A stretch of DNA of 64,000 bases from Strongylocentrotus purpuratus (GCF_000002235.5 NW_022145611.1:22599713-22663712), one strand, 5' to 3'. Counted from the first letter of the stretch, positions 43,575 through 57,395 are shown. Numbers and translations are program-made. The notes: generated from the letters alone by a model not told the origin.

Positions 43575-43904
43575 TCTTCATATGTTGATTACATAATTAA
43601 TTTGAGTTGAAACCGAATGATGATTTTTTTTGAGTAAGGTATCCATGTAAAGGAAGCAGTAAAAGTTGAAAAATGCTCTCAGTGAATTTTCTATACATGA
43701 AATCTGCAAATGGCACCATATCATTTTGAAATAGTAACATCGCAACTTTATTTGATAAGCACGAACATTAACGTTTATCGATTGAGTTTTCCTCAAATGA
43801 GCTTGATAATAGTTATTCTGTAAAATGTGCAGTAAACCTGAAACATAAAGATACCAAGTATACATTTTTCAACTAGAGGTGGCGCTATGAATAAGCCTAC
43901 CCCT

Positions 43905-44110
43905 ACCCCTCCCCTCTCTTTCTCTTTATGTAGGCCCACATCATTCACTTCCCCTTCTCTCTCTCTCTCTCTCTCTCTGTCCCTCCCTCCCTTCTCTTTA
44001 CCTCTCTATCCCTTTATACACATCTCTCTATCTCTCCTTTTGTATACATCCCTCTCTTCCCCTCTCGTTTTCATCCTTCACTTTCATCTATTCTTGTCAA
44101 TCTCCGAGTT
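43905..44110. repeat. CT-rich pyrimidine stretch
   Basis: A short CT array at about 43953-43978 lies within degenerate pyrimidine sequence. No gene is present. Confidence 0.7.
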
Positions 44111-44159
44111 TCTTTCATAATTTGTCTGTTCAGACCAAGAAGGGCATTAAATCTGTTAC

Positions 44160-44180
44160 AATATATATATATATATATAT
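44160..44180. repeat. AT microsatellite
   Basis: About ten AT dinucleotides. A longer A-rich run follows at about 44696-44727. Confidence 0.8.
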
Positions 44181-45574
44181 GAATATAAGGTAATGCCTAT
44201 CTGGCTCCAGACGGTGGTATCACCATTTTCATGCATCCATCATTACGTTCTCTCCATCTTCCATTTTCTAATAGATGTTACCCTCTCCAATCACACACAA
44301 ATCTTTATTTGATTGCAATGAGCCGTCGCAGAGATGCAAGGGAATAACAGGAGAACATCTTAAATCTTGAGATTAGAAGAAAAGCCCAACTTTAATCTGG
44401 CTTTCAATCAACATCCAAATGAAACACATTGAATGAATATTATACACTTTGGAAGCGTGATTACTCAATTAAACACACATTTCACTTTTATATATTAATT
44501 TGTATATCTTACAAAGTTTCATACATGTAGAAATTATTCACTTTCAATTTCTTGATACACATTACAAAATTAACCTCCAGCTTACATTAACAAAATATCT
44601 TGATTTAATCAATCAATTATATATCACATTTATTCTAACATTTTACATTACAATACTATTTTCATTTGTTTGTCACTTATTTTATCTTATAACTTAAAAA
44701 AAAAATTAAAAAAAAAAAAAAAAAAATCATTTTTATGAGACCAGAAAAATAATTAGATTAATATTTGGTTTTCAATATGTTATCAGCTAAGCATAACACA
44801 TATATTGTACATGATATTAATTCACATAACTGACTTCTCCCTATACAATCTAACATGTACATGACATAATGTACACAATTGAACTTGTAATACAAATCTT
44901 GTGGCTCTAGATATATCTTACCAATTAATCCATGTACAATCATATCATCGGTTAAGAATCAGAAGGGCTCATATCATTTTACAAATAGTTATTGCCCTTC
45001 TGACACCAAACAGATGATAGGGTTCTTGATAAATGACTTCATCCCTGAATTCTTAATCATGTATACAACACAAATTAATTGCCAGAAACATGCATTAATG
45101 TCAAACTAAATAGCCTTTTGAGTAAAAAACACATGCATAGCGGATGTGTTCATAAATAACCATAAAAACCTCTCAATAATGAACCAAGCAAGCAAGCGAG
45201 ACCTTCATCCGGTTCTTGTGTCCCTCAAGAGACACTACATGGATAGACAGATGCAAAGTCAGGAGCACATAGTAAGTCACAAATTTTAAAAGGACTTTTA
45301 GAAGACATTGGAGGAATAGTGAGGCTCATCAAACAGTGTTTTAACTAAGGCCTAGGCTCAATCGGGCACTTATGTGAAGGATTTTTAATAAGAGCACAAA
45401 TAGCTTAAAAATGCAATAAAATTCATTAAACAAAATACAGATATACATTTACATTTAGACACAACTAGTGTAGTAAAGGACATAAGTACATGAACATTTA
45501 ATAGTTAAAAATTTGTTGCATTTCAGTTTATGAATCATTTCAGAGTTTGACTCTAATAAACAATTCATTTATAC

Positions 45575-47029
45575 TTAAAGTTGATACTCTAAGACAATCC
45601 CAAATACTGAGATAATTACATAAATAGAAAGCTTTTAACCCCCATAATAACACCAAATGGTGTCCACCCGACAAAACAAGTTTAGAATAATGAATTTATT
45701 CGAGTAAACTCTACCAAAATATCTAAGTCTGAAACCCGGAAGTGCACGTAGAGTCGGGCCTCTATCCGTGACGTCACGAACGGGAGTCATGGGCTCAGTG
45801 AGAGTGAATGGCAGTGATATCCCTACGTAAATGCTATCCTGTCAGAGCTTAGATTTGTTGTTGTTAAGGAGTATATTTGATGGATTTTCTGTTTTCATTT
45901 GAATGAAGAATAACGAAGCAACATTTTCCAGTCGCTGATTTCTTTTTATATCCTCATATTCACCTATTTGGTAGAGATTTAAGACGAGTTTACTGCTTAG
46001 GAATTAAAGTTAAATCGTGCACTTATGAATAGGCGGATGCATTATATTGTCATCAGATGTACATGAGCAGTTTTGTAAAACTAATAGGTCTAGAACTATG
46101 ATAGTATTTATCATAGATGTGTGTGACTGCCTCAAAAAAGGATACAGTACCAGTTAAACATTTTATGTTGTAAAATATCAAACTTGAACGAGATCATGCA
46201 AGCGCGCTTCTATAATATTTTGGCGAGTGATGCGGCTCTTGCATGAACGTTCGTGAAGCGAGCAGAATCGGGAGGTAAGACCAAGCCGCTGCTCTAGGCG
46301 CTGCTTGCTTGTGATGGAACGTACGTGCGCTAGTTATATGTTTATCGGCAATTGCAAGAGAATGAAAGCGACGTTGCCAGCTAAGAAAAACAACTAACAA
46401 AGACTTGCTCCTGACTACCGGTGTCAGAATTGGTAGATGATCGGATGTTCAGGGCCAAGGAAGGCGAAAGACATGGGAAAAAGGAAGAAGAAACCATCGG
46501 GAGATCGCTGTAGTGTATGGTAATGAACTGTGCATGGGTAGACAGCTACTGTTCACTCCGTGCCTGGGCCGATTTCAACACCAAAACAAAAATTACATGG
46601 TGAAAATATCGACTAATAGCACATCGTTGGTATGTATATGTCATAATTTTAAAAAGGGGGAATTGATATTAATACTATGAAGTACTAGGGGAAGGTAAAG
46701 AATTGTACATAGAATTATGATTTATTAGACTTTTCAGCCTTTGAAACAAAAATATGCAGAAAATCGTATCACTCTGCACATGTTTGCTATGGAACATCCG
46801 GGTACGTGAATATACTCTCTCCCGGACGTGAGGTCATAAATAGTAGACCAGCGCCGTGACTGATTTTCTATGCAAAGAGAGGCGGATATTTTAGACATTT
46901 CAATTGAGGATTTCGAGTAGACAAATTTTTTTTGTGATATACTAAGTAATTGAAAAACTTAAAAATAACATATACTTGCCGTAGGTAACAAATTAAGGGA
47001 CATTTATTTGCTTAGAGTATCAACTTTAA
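45575..47029. mobile_element. 1.45-kb TTAA-bounded non-autonomous element
   Basis: The left end TTAAAGTTGATACTCTAAG is repeated exactly in reverse complement at the right end (47011-47029), with TTAA at both edges. Weaker inverted similarity continues inward for about 200 bp (GACGTCACG with CGGGAG on the left against CTCCCGG with CGTGAGGTC on the right). The interior is GC-richer, holds a perfect TGACGTCA at 45769-45776 and short frames only. A piggyBac- or Kolobok-like origin is inferred from TTAA. No transposase was recognised. Confidence 0.7.
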
Positions 47030-50000
47030 AGTAGACTTGTGGCACAAACTTTCCTACTGCACAAAGTAGAGTTGATTTTGTTCTTAGCTTTATACAAAAA
47101 GCTTATTAGTAGAAACTAATTTCTTGTTTTCTAGAAAGTTCAAACAGACTTACCATACAAAATGAGTGTCAAGTTCTAACCTCTCCGTTTGCTACAAACT
47201 AATGTATTTATAAAGCATGATGAATGAATAAACAAAATGCATTAACATACCACATGAAGTCTTGAGTAACAAAAAAGCAACAAATCTTTCACTGACACCA
47301 ATTTGTTTATGGTATATATTGTGACGTGATCGCAACTAATTTTGAAGAACCAAAGCAGGAGCAAAGTCACCACTCTATTCTACATCCTATAGAAATCATA
47401 TTAAGACTTTCAACGTCATGATAATCTTTGCACATTTCAGTATTCAGCAACTATGTCACAAGCCACTGAACAAACTATTAATTTGAGATTCCCTTAGATG
47501 TGGAGATCTCATAATATTTCAAATATTCATAGCTTTCTTATTATTGGTCCAATTCATTTCAAACTTTCACCATTTCAAACAAATGAACTTATTACAAGGT
47601 TTAGATTACCCTTTAAGAAAATCTTTGATCTAGATTATATTACATGAAAATGTGTCTAGAATCTTTTCAAAGAAAAAGAGTATCTCCAACATTGTAGATT
47701 GAAATGTAGAAGTGAGAATAGCTAAGATCTAATTTCCTTTTCTTCTGACACAATCACTAAATATTTGTTCAGAATTTCCTACTAGGTTTTCATCTGAACA
47801 CAAATACATACACATATAAAATAACAATAATAAATCAATCTAAGCTGACCTCACTGAGCAAGATGATATACAAACTTATTTCATATTGCACAATTGCAAT
47901 ACAAGTAAATAATATCTGGCACATGACAATGATCTTTGAAATTATTCAAAATATATTCAATGTAGCACTTACATTCTTTTTATGATACACAAACTAGCAG
48001 CAAATGTCAACAATTCAATATTTATATTCTTCTCTGAATATTTCATCATTGTTTGATCAACCGAAAGGACAATACATGTAGTGCTAGGATGGGTTGGTTT
48101 AGCTTTGTACCATAAGCTTTGTACCATATATGGTAAAATTCAAGTTTAGCTTTTATCCAGCACATATTATGATATCACCCCTTCCATGCCATGAGCAGCA
48201 CATCCTACGATTCCTACCAAAGAATTTCGATGATGAACACTGTAAGGATGTTGTTTTCTGAACTGAGACTCACAGTGAAATGCAGTTGATGTATTGCAAA
48301 GTTTACATTCTTGAATGATATCTAATGCCAAACTAAGCTATAAAATAAATCACAGAATTCAAATGATGTCACTTGTAATGTCATATATGATATTCATTCA
48401 TGATATTCATTCATAAGCTTAGATGGATAGAAAGGTATAGACTGTATAGCATCACATTACAAGTCCTATTTCAACAGATACTAAATGGGTAATTCATATT
48501 CCTGTCCTATATTCTTAATTAGATTGCAAGACAAAGTCATTTCAAGAGCATGTTTATGTATTCATTTCATTTTCCATATCTGTATTTTCTCTCTAGGAAA
48601 AAATGACCATGAGGCTTTGTCCAAATAAGTTCTATAAGATATGTAAGCATTGCTGTTTCCTGTAACTGTGTTACTTCATACAGTTTACTTTACATGTACT
48701 GAATGAAGAACCAAGATTATCACATTACGTGAACACATGCTACACCATTTGCTAAACAGTATGATGATAAATTCTGGAGGCATAAATGTACAAATGAAAG
48801 TAATCAATGCATTGTCCAATATATGGGCATATATTTACACAGTTAACGTAAAACGAGTAATTTCAAAGCAAGATAAAATGAGTCATCTTCACATGTACAA
48901 TTTACAATACAAATACTTAATCTGTCTTCAAATGCCAGTGGATAAATAGCTATAATTTGTATAATATGAATAAGTCCCTGCATAATATGCTATGCTCTCA
49001 TATTCACTCACCAGAGATTTATGGTTGTCTTCAATAACATGCTACATGAATGGCAAACAGAATAATTAAAATTCATCTAGATAATTGTAAAAGGCACTCC
49101 CCAAGTAAATGCAGAGAATCTCTGTCTATGAGTGTACATAAGTCACTACCCTAATTGTCTAAATATCATTCAAATGAAATTCTGAATTTTTCTTTTTGGT
49201 TACCGGTATTCAATAAAGTTTCAAGCAAATAGAGTCCAAAATCATATTGCAGTTGGTGATTCAGACAAAGATAACTACCAGTGACCTACATAGTAAATTT
49301 CACAGTATTCCACTGAATGGTTAGAGACAAAGTCAACTCTTTTTTTCTGCCTGTAACAGACGTGACCCGAAATGGACGAGGCTAGTTTTACTCACTGAAC
49401 AGTTAGAAAAGTCTATGATTTGGGGGGTTCAATGAATCTTGTTAAGGTATTAAAGCAGCTTATAACCATACTATAATCCTGGATACATATTGTTAAACAG
49501 ATATAATAATAATAATAGTGGCTACTTGTACAGTGCACAGGTCCACCTTTCGGTGATCTTGTCCGCTTTTTATAGCCCCCTACAGCTTTGACGTGACATG
49601 TGCAATGGGTCATGTAAAGCTCTTATCAAGAATTTTTGTTTACCTGCATCACAATTTAATATGAAAAAATAATATAAAATATAAGTGCTTGTGGTGTGAA
49701 ATAATGAGATCCAAAAATTGGATGCTTTGACCAAAAACATTTCCACATTTTGCCAAAAAATATGATATGTGAAGAAAGTCCTGCCTAAATGTTCATCACT
49801 TTTACTGATATACCACTCAAAGTAAAGAGCTTGGTGAGCTCCTTTGTTTAATACTAAATTTGCCACAATAGCACACATATTTTTTAGTTATTGCCAATTA
49901 AATATGATTTTTGACTAGTGAACATTTTTCATGGAATTACCCATATATACAGAACTTCGTCACAAAATAACCTATTTTCGGCTATAAGTAATGCTATTTG

Positions 50001-51323
50001 TTTCTTTAAGTTTTTTTTGTTGCTTTGAGTAAATATAAAGATGAATCTCCCAATATATTTCATCCAAATACAGAATGATAATGTAGATTTTAAAAAGTAT
50101 TACTTTTCATCTGCTTTCTTGAGAACAAAGTACTGATATCTTAAAGTTTAGAGATGAGTATGGAAACCAGATGCCTGTTGATGTTTTTAATTCTTAAAAT
50201 ATATTTTCAGACTCGAAAAGTCATTATTTTTTTCTCTACCCACCCAAGCAAGCATTATTTCTAGTCTACCAAACCCACACAAGTGTACAAAGTAATTGAA
50301 GGGAAATGACACTTATAAAGAAAAAGAATATATTTAAAGGTTACATTAATTAACATTTACAGCGTTTTGCAACAAATCTATTACAAGCAATACTGAGCTA
50401 ATCTTTCAGAATTTCTCTGATTAATACCTGTATTTTAACTTCATGTATTTTGGATTTATTGTCTATTACGATCGACACTAAATCTTCTTGTGTACCGTAT
50501 ATATATTATGACTTTAGCATTTCCTCACAGTGGAACCAAAGACTTATACAACATGAATATATCTTGAATTCTTTGATGGTAGTCCTCTTTTTAAGCCAGA
50601 AAATTTCTGAGTCGTGATAAATATATTTTGTGGCCTGAAACTGAATACTACCCACTTCTGAATTAGGATTTTTTTTTCTTTTTTTAGTAACGTTATTTTT
50701 GTGATTGATTACATTAAAGATACTTTCCAGCATTTTAAAAGTCTTTTCATGTGATTAGATTATGTACACCTCATACTATAAAATGCTCAGCAAAACATCC
50801 GAAAGATGTTAACTAAATGGTCACCACTGTTAAAACATGATTTTGCAGTATTATCTAATCAGGTACTGTTTTGTATAAAGTCACTTTCATTAGTAAAGAT
50901 CAAATCAAACAAAAATATCAAAATTGCCTTACTCTGCAATTAAGATGGAACATAATTCTCAGGGAGACAAGATAAAATAAATGCATTATTCTATCCTTCT
51001 TCTTTAAAAGATGTGTCTCAAGTTAATGCTTGAGGAGCAACTATAATAAGGTACTAAATTATATTTCCAAAAGAAACCCCCAATGTCAGAGAAATCTAGT
51101 TTTTACCCAAAATATGGTATGATACTGTAATTTACGGTTGTTTTTTTCAAAGCATTCCACATTGCAACAAAATAAAACTTTTTACACTTTTGATTCAACT
51201 GCTTGCAATGGAAGATTTACATGAATGTAACTGAAAGAAAACAAAGTAAGACTTTAAAAGGAAAAAATAAACTTCACTGAGATTGATACATCTTTTGGTT
51301 ACAGATATATGCATAACATTATT

Positions 51324-51360
<37 letters not shown>

Positions 51361-51927
51361 CAAATATAATACACATAAACAGCAGCATCCTGACAAGCAG
51401 TTACCAGCAATCATTTAAGAAGAAATATAATGTTGACTGTTGAATCTTGGATGGTTACAGCAACTAATTCTTTGCACCACATATTCATTCTACAACTCCT
51501 AGAGTCCTACTCTGCTGCACATAGTCTTTGGTATCGGGATTTTCTCTACCTGTATGTACAATAGATAGAACAAGACAAGAGAAGGAAGAGTGAGAGAGAG
51601 AGAAGAAATGAAGAAGAAAGAGAGAAAGAAACAGGAAGACCAAGAAGGAAGAAGAGAAAGCAAACATTGAAAGATATAGGAAAAGTGAGAGTAAGAGAGA
51701 AAATACGGGAAGGAGAGAAAAAAGAGACAAAGATAAGGGAAATGTTAATTGTACAAAATTATTATTTGAATTCTTGCCATTTACAATCAATCTAAAACTC
51801 ATGCCCAATTTATAAATTTTACATTCAGTTTTTAGGACAAAGAAAGCTTGCATTTCTTCTTATTATTCATAATTTTTTTATTTAAGAGATCATTGAGTCA
51901 TGCTGTGTACTAATTTATCATAACATT
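47030..51927. other. AT-rich intergenic stretch without recognised genes
   Basis: Only short chance frames are seen. At about 49501-49580 an AAT repeat is followed by GGCTACTTGTACAGTGCAC and GGTCCACCTTTCGG, a layout like the 3' end of a retroposon. An AT microsatellite lies at about 51330-51353. Otherwise nothing stands out. Confidence 0.45.
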
Positions 51928-52050
51928 TTGATTGATTGATTGAAGGATTTTATTGATAATTATCGATTCTCGCAGTCCAAAGACTGAATTGCAATGGTTA
52001 CAACAGTTTACAATGTATATACATGATAAAAACAACTATACAATAATATA
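51928..52050 (-). mobile_element. Likely 3' tail of a LINE-type element, antisense
   Basis: A TTGA-repeat block, then GATTTTATTGATAATTATCG, then a hairpin (minus strand CAGTC TTTG GACTG) parallel the 7051 fragment. No coding part of a LINE is present; the inner boundary is unclear. Confidence 0.4.
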
Positions 52051-52613
52051 TTAAAACAGTCTAGGCAATCAACATTGAAATTCAAATAAAAGTGATCAAA
52101 TGACAATTATTATGGCAACTATCATTAATTTCAATTAATAAGCAAGACAATCTTAACTGAAACATTCTAAAAACAAACTATTGAAATTAATCATTAAAAC
52201 CATAAATTACGAATTTGGCATGCCGAAGGGTTGATTTTGTGTCATTGGTAAAACATATCGGAAATATTGGAATTGAATTTCATGATGGATTAAGAAATAA
52301 AGTGAATTACATTGAAAATTCGCGAAGAATGTTGAGATTTGTTGATAATTTAAAAAAATTTAAATACACATATTGCACTGGCTAAATACTAGGTGATCGG
52401 TGTTATTTCATTCATATTCAAGTATTGCTTGTTCTTTAAAATTCAATGCTATTAATATAAATTTTAATTCACAATTAAATATGAAATAATTGAAAATTGA
52501 TTAAAAAATTTCAATGATTAAATACCTATTGCACAATTACTGGCAAATACTTCCCACAAGGAGTGCATTACACTTTGATTGTATGTAACCTCTTTTTTTA
52601 TTTGATTTGGCAG

Positions 52614-52672
52614 CAAGTGTACAGTTGGGGTCCATATCAGGGTCTACTTACACTATTCCATGCCTCATGCAG
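52614..52672 (+). other. Orphan exon-like segment
   Basis: A polypyrimidine tract with TTTGGCAG precedes 59 bp open in all three frames, followed by GTAAAT. No protein similarity was recognised, and no partner exon was found. It may be a non-coding RNA exon or chance. Confidence 0.15.
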
Positions 52673-53261
52673 GTAAATCTTCTATTTCTTACTCTCCAAA
52701 CTGACTAACACTGTATATTTGTGTATTAAGAGGATGAGGGAGGGTGGAGTAATTTTAAATCATAAATCTAGCAGACTGTGAATTAAATGTCATGTATTTG
52801 GTTTCCTGCCAGGAGTGGTAAGATTTAGCTTTTGTTTTAACTCAAAGGTCACATTGTGACCTCTCCAGATTCAAGACATTTTTGTGGGTGTCTTGTATAA
52901 GAGTCTCTGCTCTTCTCACTCTACACAGGGGTTGTTCTTTGGGGAGAAATAATGCACTCTTGGCAAATAAGCTAAAACTTAACGGAAAGTCAAGGTGCAT
53001 GTGCATTCTAGTGATATCTCCTAGATAATTTTAAGTAAATAAACATGAACTAACATTATCTTTATAGGGAGACATTGATTTGCATTATCACTCGACTTAT
53101 GCCATAATAAGTTAGATATTAACAAGACCATCGAGATAAAGTATAGTAGCTTCCCATTTGATTCCCCAACTTTGTGAAATATAAAATAAAAATATATACG
53201 GTATTCCATGTAGACAGTTGTTCATATACATATCAGGACAATTACCCCCGGACTTGACAAT

Positions 53262-53292
53262 TCCCCCCCCCCTTCCCCCCCCCCCCCCCCGG
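53262..53292. repeat. Poly-C tract
   Basis: C-runs interrupted once by TT. The length is likely to be variable or misassembled. Confidence 0.75.
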
Positions 53293-54470
53293 GAAAATTA
53301 TATCCTTCAAACTCCTTAAATGGTCCCCAAAAGAATTCCTTGTGAACTTTAATGAATAGCCTAAGAAATGCAATACTAGTGATACAAAGGCTAACAAGCA
53401 GAGATGCTACGTCATTTCAAAGAGCTTGCATCATCCCAAATCGAAATTCCCTTTTCATCCCTCCATCTCCCTCCCTCTCCGAATAATAACATAGCACATG
53501 TACTATTGTAACATGATGGGGGAGGGGGACCTCCCTGCTACCCTATCCCGATACCAGTCTGCATTCTGATACCTCCAGACAGAGTATAAACATTAAGACC
53601 CCTGGGCCCTAATGTGAATCAAATGAACACCAGAGCGCATAATATCTAATCCATGTATGTTAGGATGCCAGGGTAACGTAACCTGATATTATATTTAATG
53701 GCTGGCAACACTTGACAATGACCTTGGCATTAGAATTATATGGAGATACCACAGGCAGATCCCATGCCACGAATCAACTGTTTCAAGAGCATCCGTATCA
53801 TAAAGTAGGGTGTCTTGAGGTCAAAAGCACTGTTTTAGTTGGAGGCGTGAAGTTATTCATAGTAACTTAATAATGCATTCAAACTGATGCAAACCTCTCG
53901 CTATGTTTGACTAGTGTTCCTGAATTTATAACTTCATACATGTAGTGCTTTACATTATAAATTAACAAAAAGTAAGAATTGTTTATGTGCCTGAAGAGCA
54001 GAACAGAAAGGAATTCAGTGGGGTTTAACAAGTGAGGAAGCAAATATATGGATGTTTTTTTTCTAGAGTGGAAATGGTAACATCACACACTATCTGTAAA
54101 TCTTTATGGGTTGCTTCTTTTCTTGTGAAGTATGTTCTTGCCTGGATTCTGGAAAGGGGTCAGGGATGGGTATCATTTATTTAAAACAATAACAGGAATA
54201 CATGAATATTAAACATGGAATAACTCTTGTGATGAAAATAAATCCTCAGAGGAAGGCCAACACTTTTAACAATGTTAAATATAAACTTGAGTTCTGGTAA
54301 AAAAAGAAAAGGAATTCTCAAAGAATCTAACGAAACTTACACTGAATGTTCAAGATTACAAATAAATGTCATGTGCCAAACAATTTTGGAAGAAAATGTA
54401 TACTGGCTGAGTAATGAGCATAGAAAGATAAGGAAATCAGGGTAGTACTAGCCCTGACACCATGTGTGTT

Positions 54471-54667
54471 GTCCCATATACATCTTTCTGTGTAAGTGAT
54501 TATTACTTTACCAAGACTCTGCCAAATTTATGATGATTTTGAAGACTCCAGAACCTTGCATTACACACCATTACTTACATGCTATATGATCTACTTTTCT
54601 GATCCATTCCACACCTTTTCTTTCACAATTATGCAATCGCATTACCAGAACTCAAGTTTATCTTTAA
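54471..54667. mobile_element. TTAA-flanked MITE, family A, diverged right-half copy
   Basis: CCCATATACATCTTTCTGTG, then GATGATTTTGAAGACTCCAG and TTTCTTTCACAAT, then a degenerate right end finishing at TTAA, follow the right half of the 2626 and 42360 copies with many differences. This is an older relative. Confidence 0.65.
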
Positions 54668-54849
54668 ACTTGATTTGTATTTGATCCACATTCAAACATT
54701 ATCCCCAACAAACAAATGCAACAGAAGACCACTTCCATCAAAGATCAAGTGATTTGGATTCCAATGGCCTTATGCAGGGAATATCTTGCTATTAAAAGAG
54801 TGCAATCTGATGTGCTTTAGATAGTGCTATCTCATGTCAGCAGCATTGG

Positions 54850-54998
54850 GTCTCGTCTAGGACATCTCATCACAGAGATGTTAGGATGTGTTCCTATATA
54901 CGCAGGGTCAACCTCTTTCTGGGTCTAGGGCATTTCATCACAGCGATGATGAGATGTGTTCCTAGCTAACCAGGGTCAACCTCCATCTGGGTCGTCAT
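54850..54998. repeat. Tandem duplication of a ~68-bp unit
   Basis: CATCTCATCACAG, GATGTGTTCCTA and CAGGGTCAACCTC each occur twice about 68-72 bp apart. No coding content is seen. Confidence 0.7.
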
Positions 54999-55026
54999 GA
55001 CGCACACGTGATTCCATAATTCACAG

Positions 55027-55379
55027 TAGGTGCGTCTACATCAGCTCCAGATTGCCAAATAGCCCGCTATTTCTGAATTGGTAAATAATCCTGGAGTTAC
55101 AAATCGCGTTTTGATCAGACTCGACCTCGAAACTTGAAACTCGAGCTCGAGAAATTAGCTTGAGATATTTTGCTCAGCGTTCGTGCATATAGTCTTCGGG
55201 CTGGTGAAGATGCAAAAATGTGGGAAATTTTTGCAAACTAGCCCAGCCCAACATATCTTGGGATGATATCTCGACCAAATATCCTGCTAATTGCAACTTC
55301 GGGCAGATGAAGACGCAAATTAATTGGATAATTTGCGATCAGGATATTTGGCAATCTCGAGCTGATGAGGACAGGCCTA
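55027..55379 (-). mobile_element. MITE family B, copy 1 (inverted relative to copy 2)
   Basis: The left end TAGGTGCGTCTACATCAGCT and the reverse complement of the right end TAGGCCTGTCCTCATCAGCT form imperfect inverted repeats that continue into GATTGCCAAATA. TA at the edges may be the target duplication. Length is about 353 bp, and the same interior occurs in reverse at 61500-61894. Confidence 0.75.
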
Positions 55380-57239
55380 GTGTGGCTTTAAACCAATCAA
55401 TACTTCACGGATAAAGGTTTCCTCATTAGCTTTCCAGTCACAACAGCATTACATCAGCAATGTACCAGTTAGCTCGGAATTTTTTAGTAGGGATGGGGCC
55501 TGGGGCCGCACAGGTCGGTTACCCGTTTCTAGTGACGACATGAATGTTTTGGGGTGAAATATTCAAACTTCAATTTGATATTCTAAGAAATTAAAGGACA
55601 TAATGTAGTTTGACTAAATATGAAATTATGATATTTTATTATTTTTTTAATCTGTCATATATTCTTTTAGAGAGAAAATAATTGGACATCACACAAAAGT
55701 TGTGTCATTGAGTTTCTGAAGACCTCTTTAGCAAGAAGACATCAAACAATAGGATCAAACTTTTTCAAGCAATGCATGACGAAAAAAGGCTTGCAGTGAA
55801 CCATGTTTTAGCTTTTCTTTTGTAATTCTGCATATGAAATGAATAAAAATATTCAGCTGAATGTTTTTTTTCTTCTGATTCCTGATAGAAAATTGAAAGA
55901 TATTTCAATGTAACCCGATTTGTCAATGGAATATATACTCTTCACATTTCCAGCGACAATCTTATAACATACTTTAAAAGTGAGTACTGCATGCTATTCG
56001 TCTTCCCAAAACGGAAGCTATATCAATCCTTCACAGCTGGACTAAGAATAGCCAACTAGCCAGACAATGAGTCGGACCTTCAGAAATCCTAGAGGAGTTT
56101 GTAGGCCGGTTCAACCAATGACATTCATCTTGATTGATGCCTGAGACATGGCTAGAATGAGGATGACATCTAGACCTGTACCACCATGTAGCAACAGAAT
56201 CAATCAGCCAAGTTACATGTAACATACCTTACTGATCACACAAACCATTCATGTTGGTTCAGCCTACATTACAATGCTCCCACAGGGGAAGTTAGGTTGT
56301 CATAGCAACCTCATCCATGCATCTAATACCACATGATCTACCCATCTCTTAAAAGGCATCCCAGTTGTTGAGATCTGGTTGTAATGCATTAAATTTAGTG
56401 GTTTAAAAAAAGTATACCCTTTAGAGAAAATGTGAGTAAAATCGATGGAACACTGACAACTGCTTTAAAATTTGTGTTCTTTCACCAGTGAATTTATTTC
56501 TTCTTTACTAGGAGTAAGCTTTCACTCTTGCTTTCCCATCTTACTTCTTTTTTTCTTCTCCTTTTCTTCTTCTTTAAAAAAAAATGTTATCATTGTAGGT
56601 ATGTTATCATACATCAGGCTTTAAAAACAAGTTTTTAAAAAAAAAATGAAACCAGATTTAAAGTGGTAAAATTTGTGTTTTTAACCAAAAAATTCTTTTA
56701 AAGATTTTTTTAAAGATGATTATTAAACCATTGCCTACATAAAGTGAGTCGTTCCTCTATTAGAGCCTATGGGAAAATAATTCAGTAGTCAATGGTTTAA
56801 AAGGGTGAGCTCTCAGCTGGATATCACATTACTTCCATCTTTCAATACCGATGCAATACAATGAATGCATGCACAGCTAGATGTCACCCATAGACCATCG
56901 CTTTTATTGTATGTATACAACAAAACAAAAAACAAGGGAGAATTCTTGGAGTGCTTCGGGATGATGAATGTAGTAAGTATGCCATGTCAGTCAGTCAACA
57001 AGATACAAAGGGTAGGATGATTACCGGTAATTACAAGAGGTCAATAAACTATCCACATGTTTATATGCCTAAGTTGAAATACCGTTACACAACATGCACA
57101 TTGGTCTGGAGCTGATTGCATTGTCCTCTCAAAATATATGGTATGTTGTAATAAAGACATGAAAATGTATGTATACATGATTAAAGAGTTTAATTGTATT
57201 GTGGTAGCCTTTGTAAAAGGATGTTGCATTCACACTTGT

Positions 57240-57362
57240 ACAATTGCTTTTTAATGGACCCCTCTGTTTCCAATATGTATTTCTACATTTGTTGTAAATG
57301 TTTATAATTTATTTGTTATGTTTTGTTGGAAACATAAATTAATTGAAATTGAAATTGAAAAT
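57240..57362 (+). mobile_element. Possible LINE 3' tail
   Basis: AAATGTTTATAATTTATTTG, then GGAAACATAAATTAATTG and an ATTGAA repeat end this fragment, a form typical of non-LTR retrotransposon tails. No coding part is seen. On the minus strand the same sequence supplies AATAAA (57308-57313), which could serve as the poly(A) signal of the EGLN gene. Confidence 0.35.
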
Positions 57363-57378
57363 ATTTGTTTAAAAAAGG

Positions 57379-57395
57379 TGGGGGGGGGGGGGAGA
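57379..57395. repeat. Poly-G tract
   Basis: A run of about 12 G within AT-rich DNA. Confidence 0.7.

Noticed and set aside
42697-43596. 299-residue open frame on the plus strand
   Set aside because: It is a translation of the CCCATTCCCTCTATCT minisatellite and consists of Ser, Leu, Phe and Pro repeats without any domain.
46194-46400. 68-residue minus-strand frame
   Set aside because: It lies within the 1.45-kb TTAA-bounded element and resembles no transposase or other protein.
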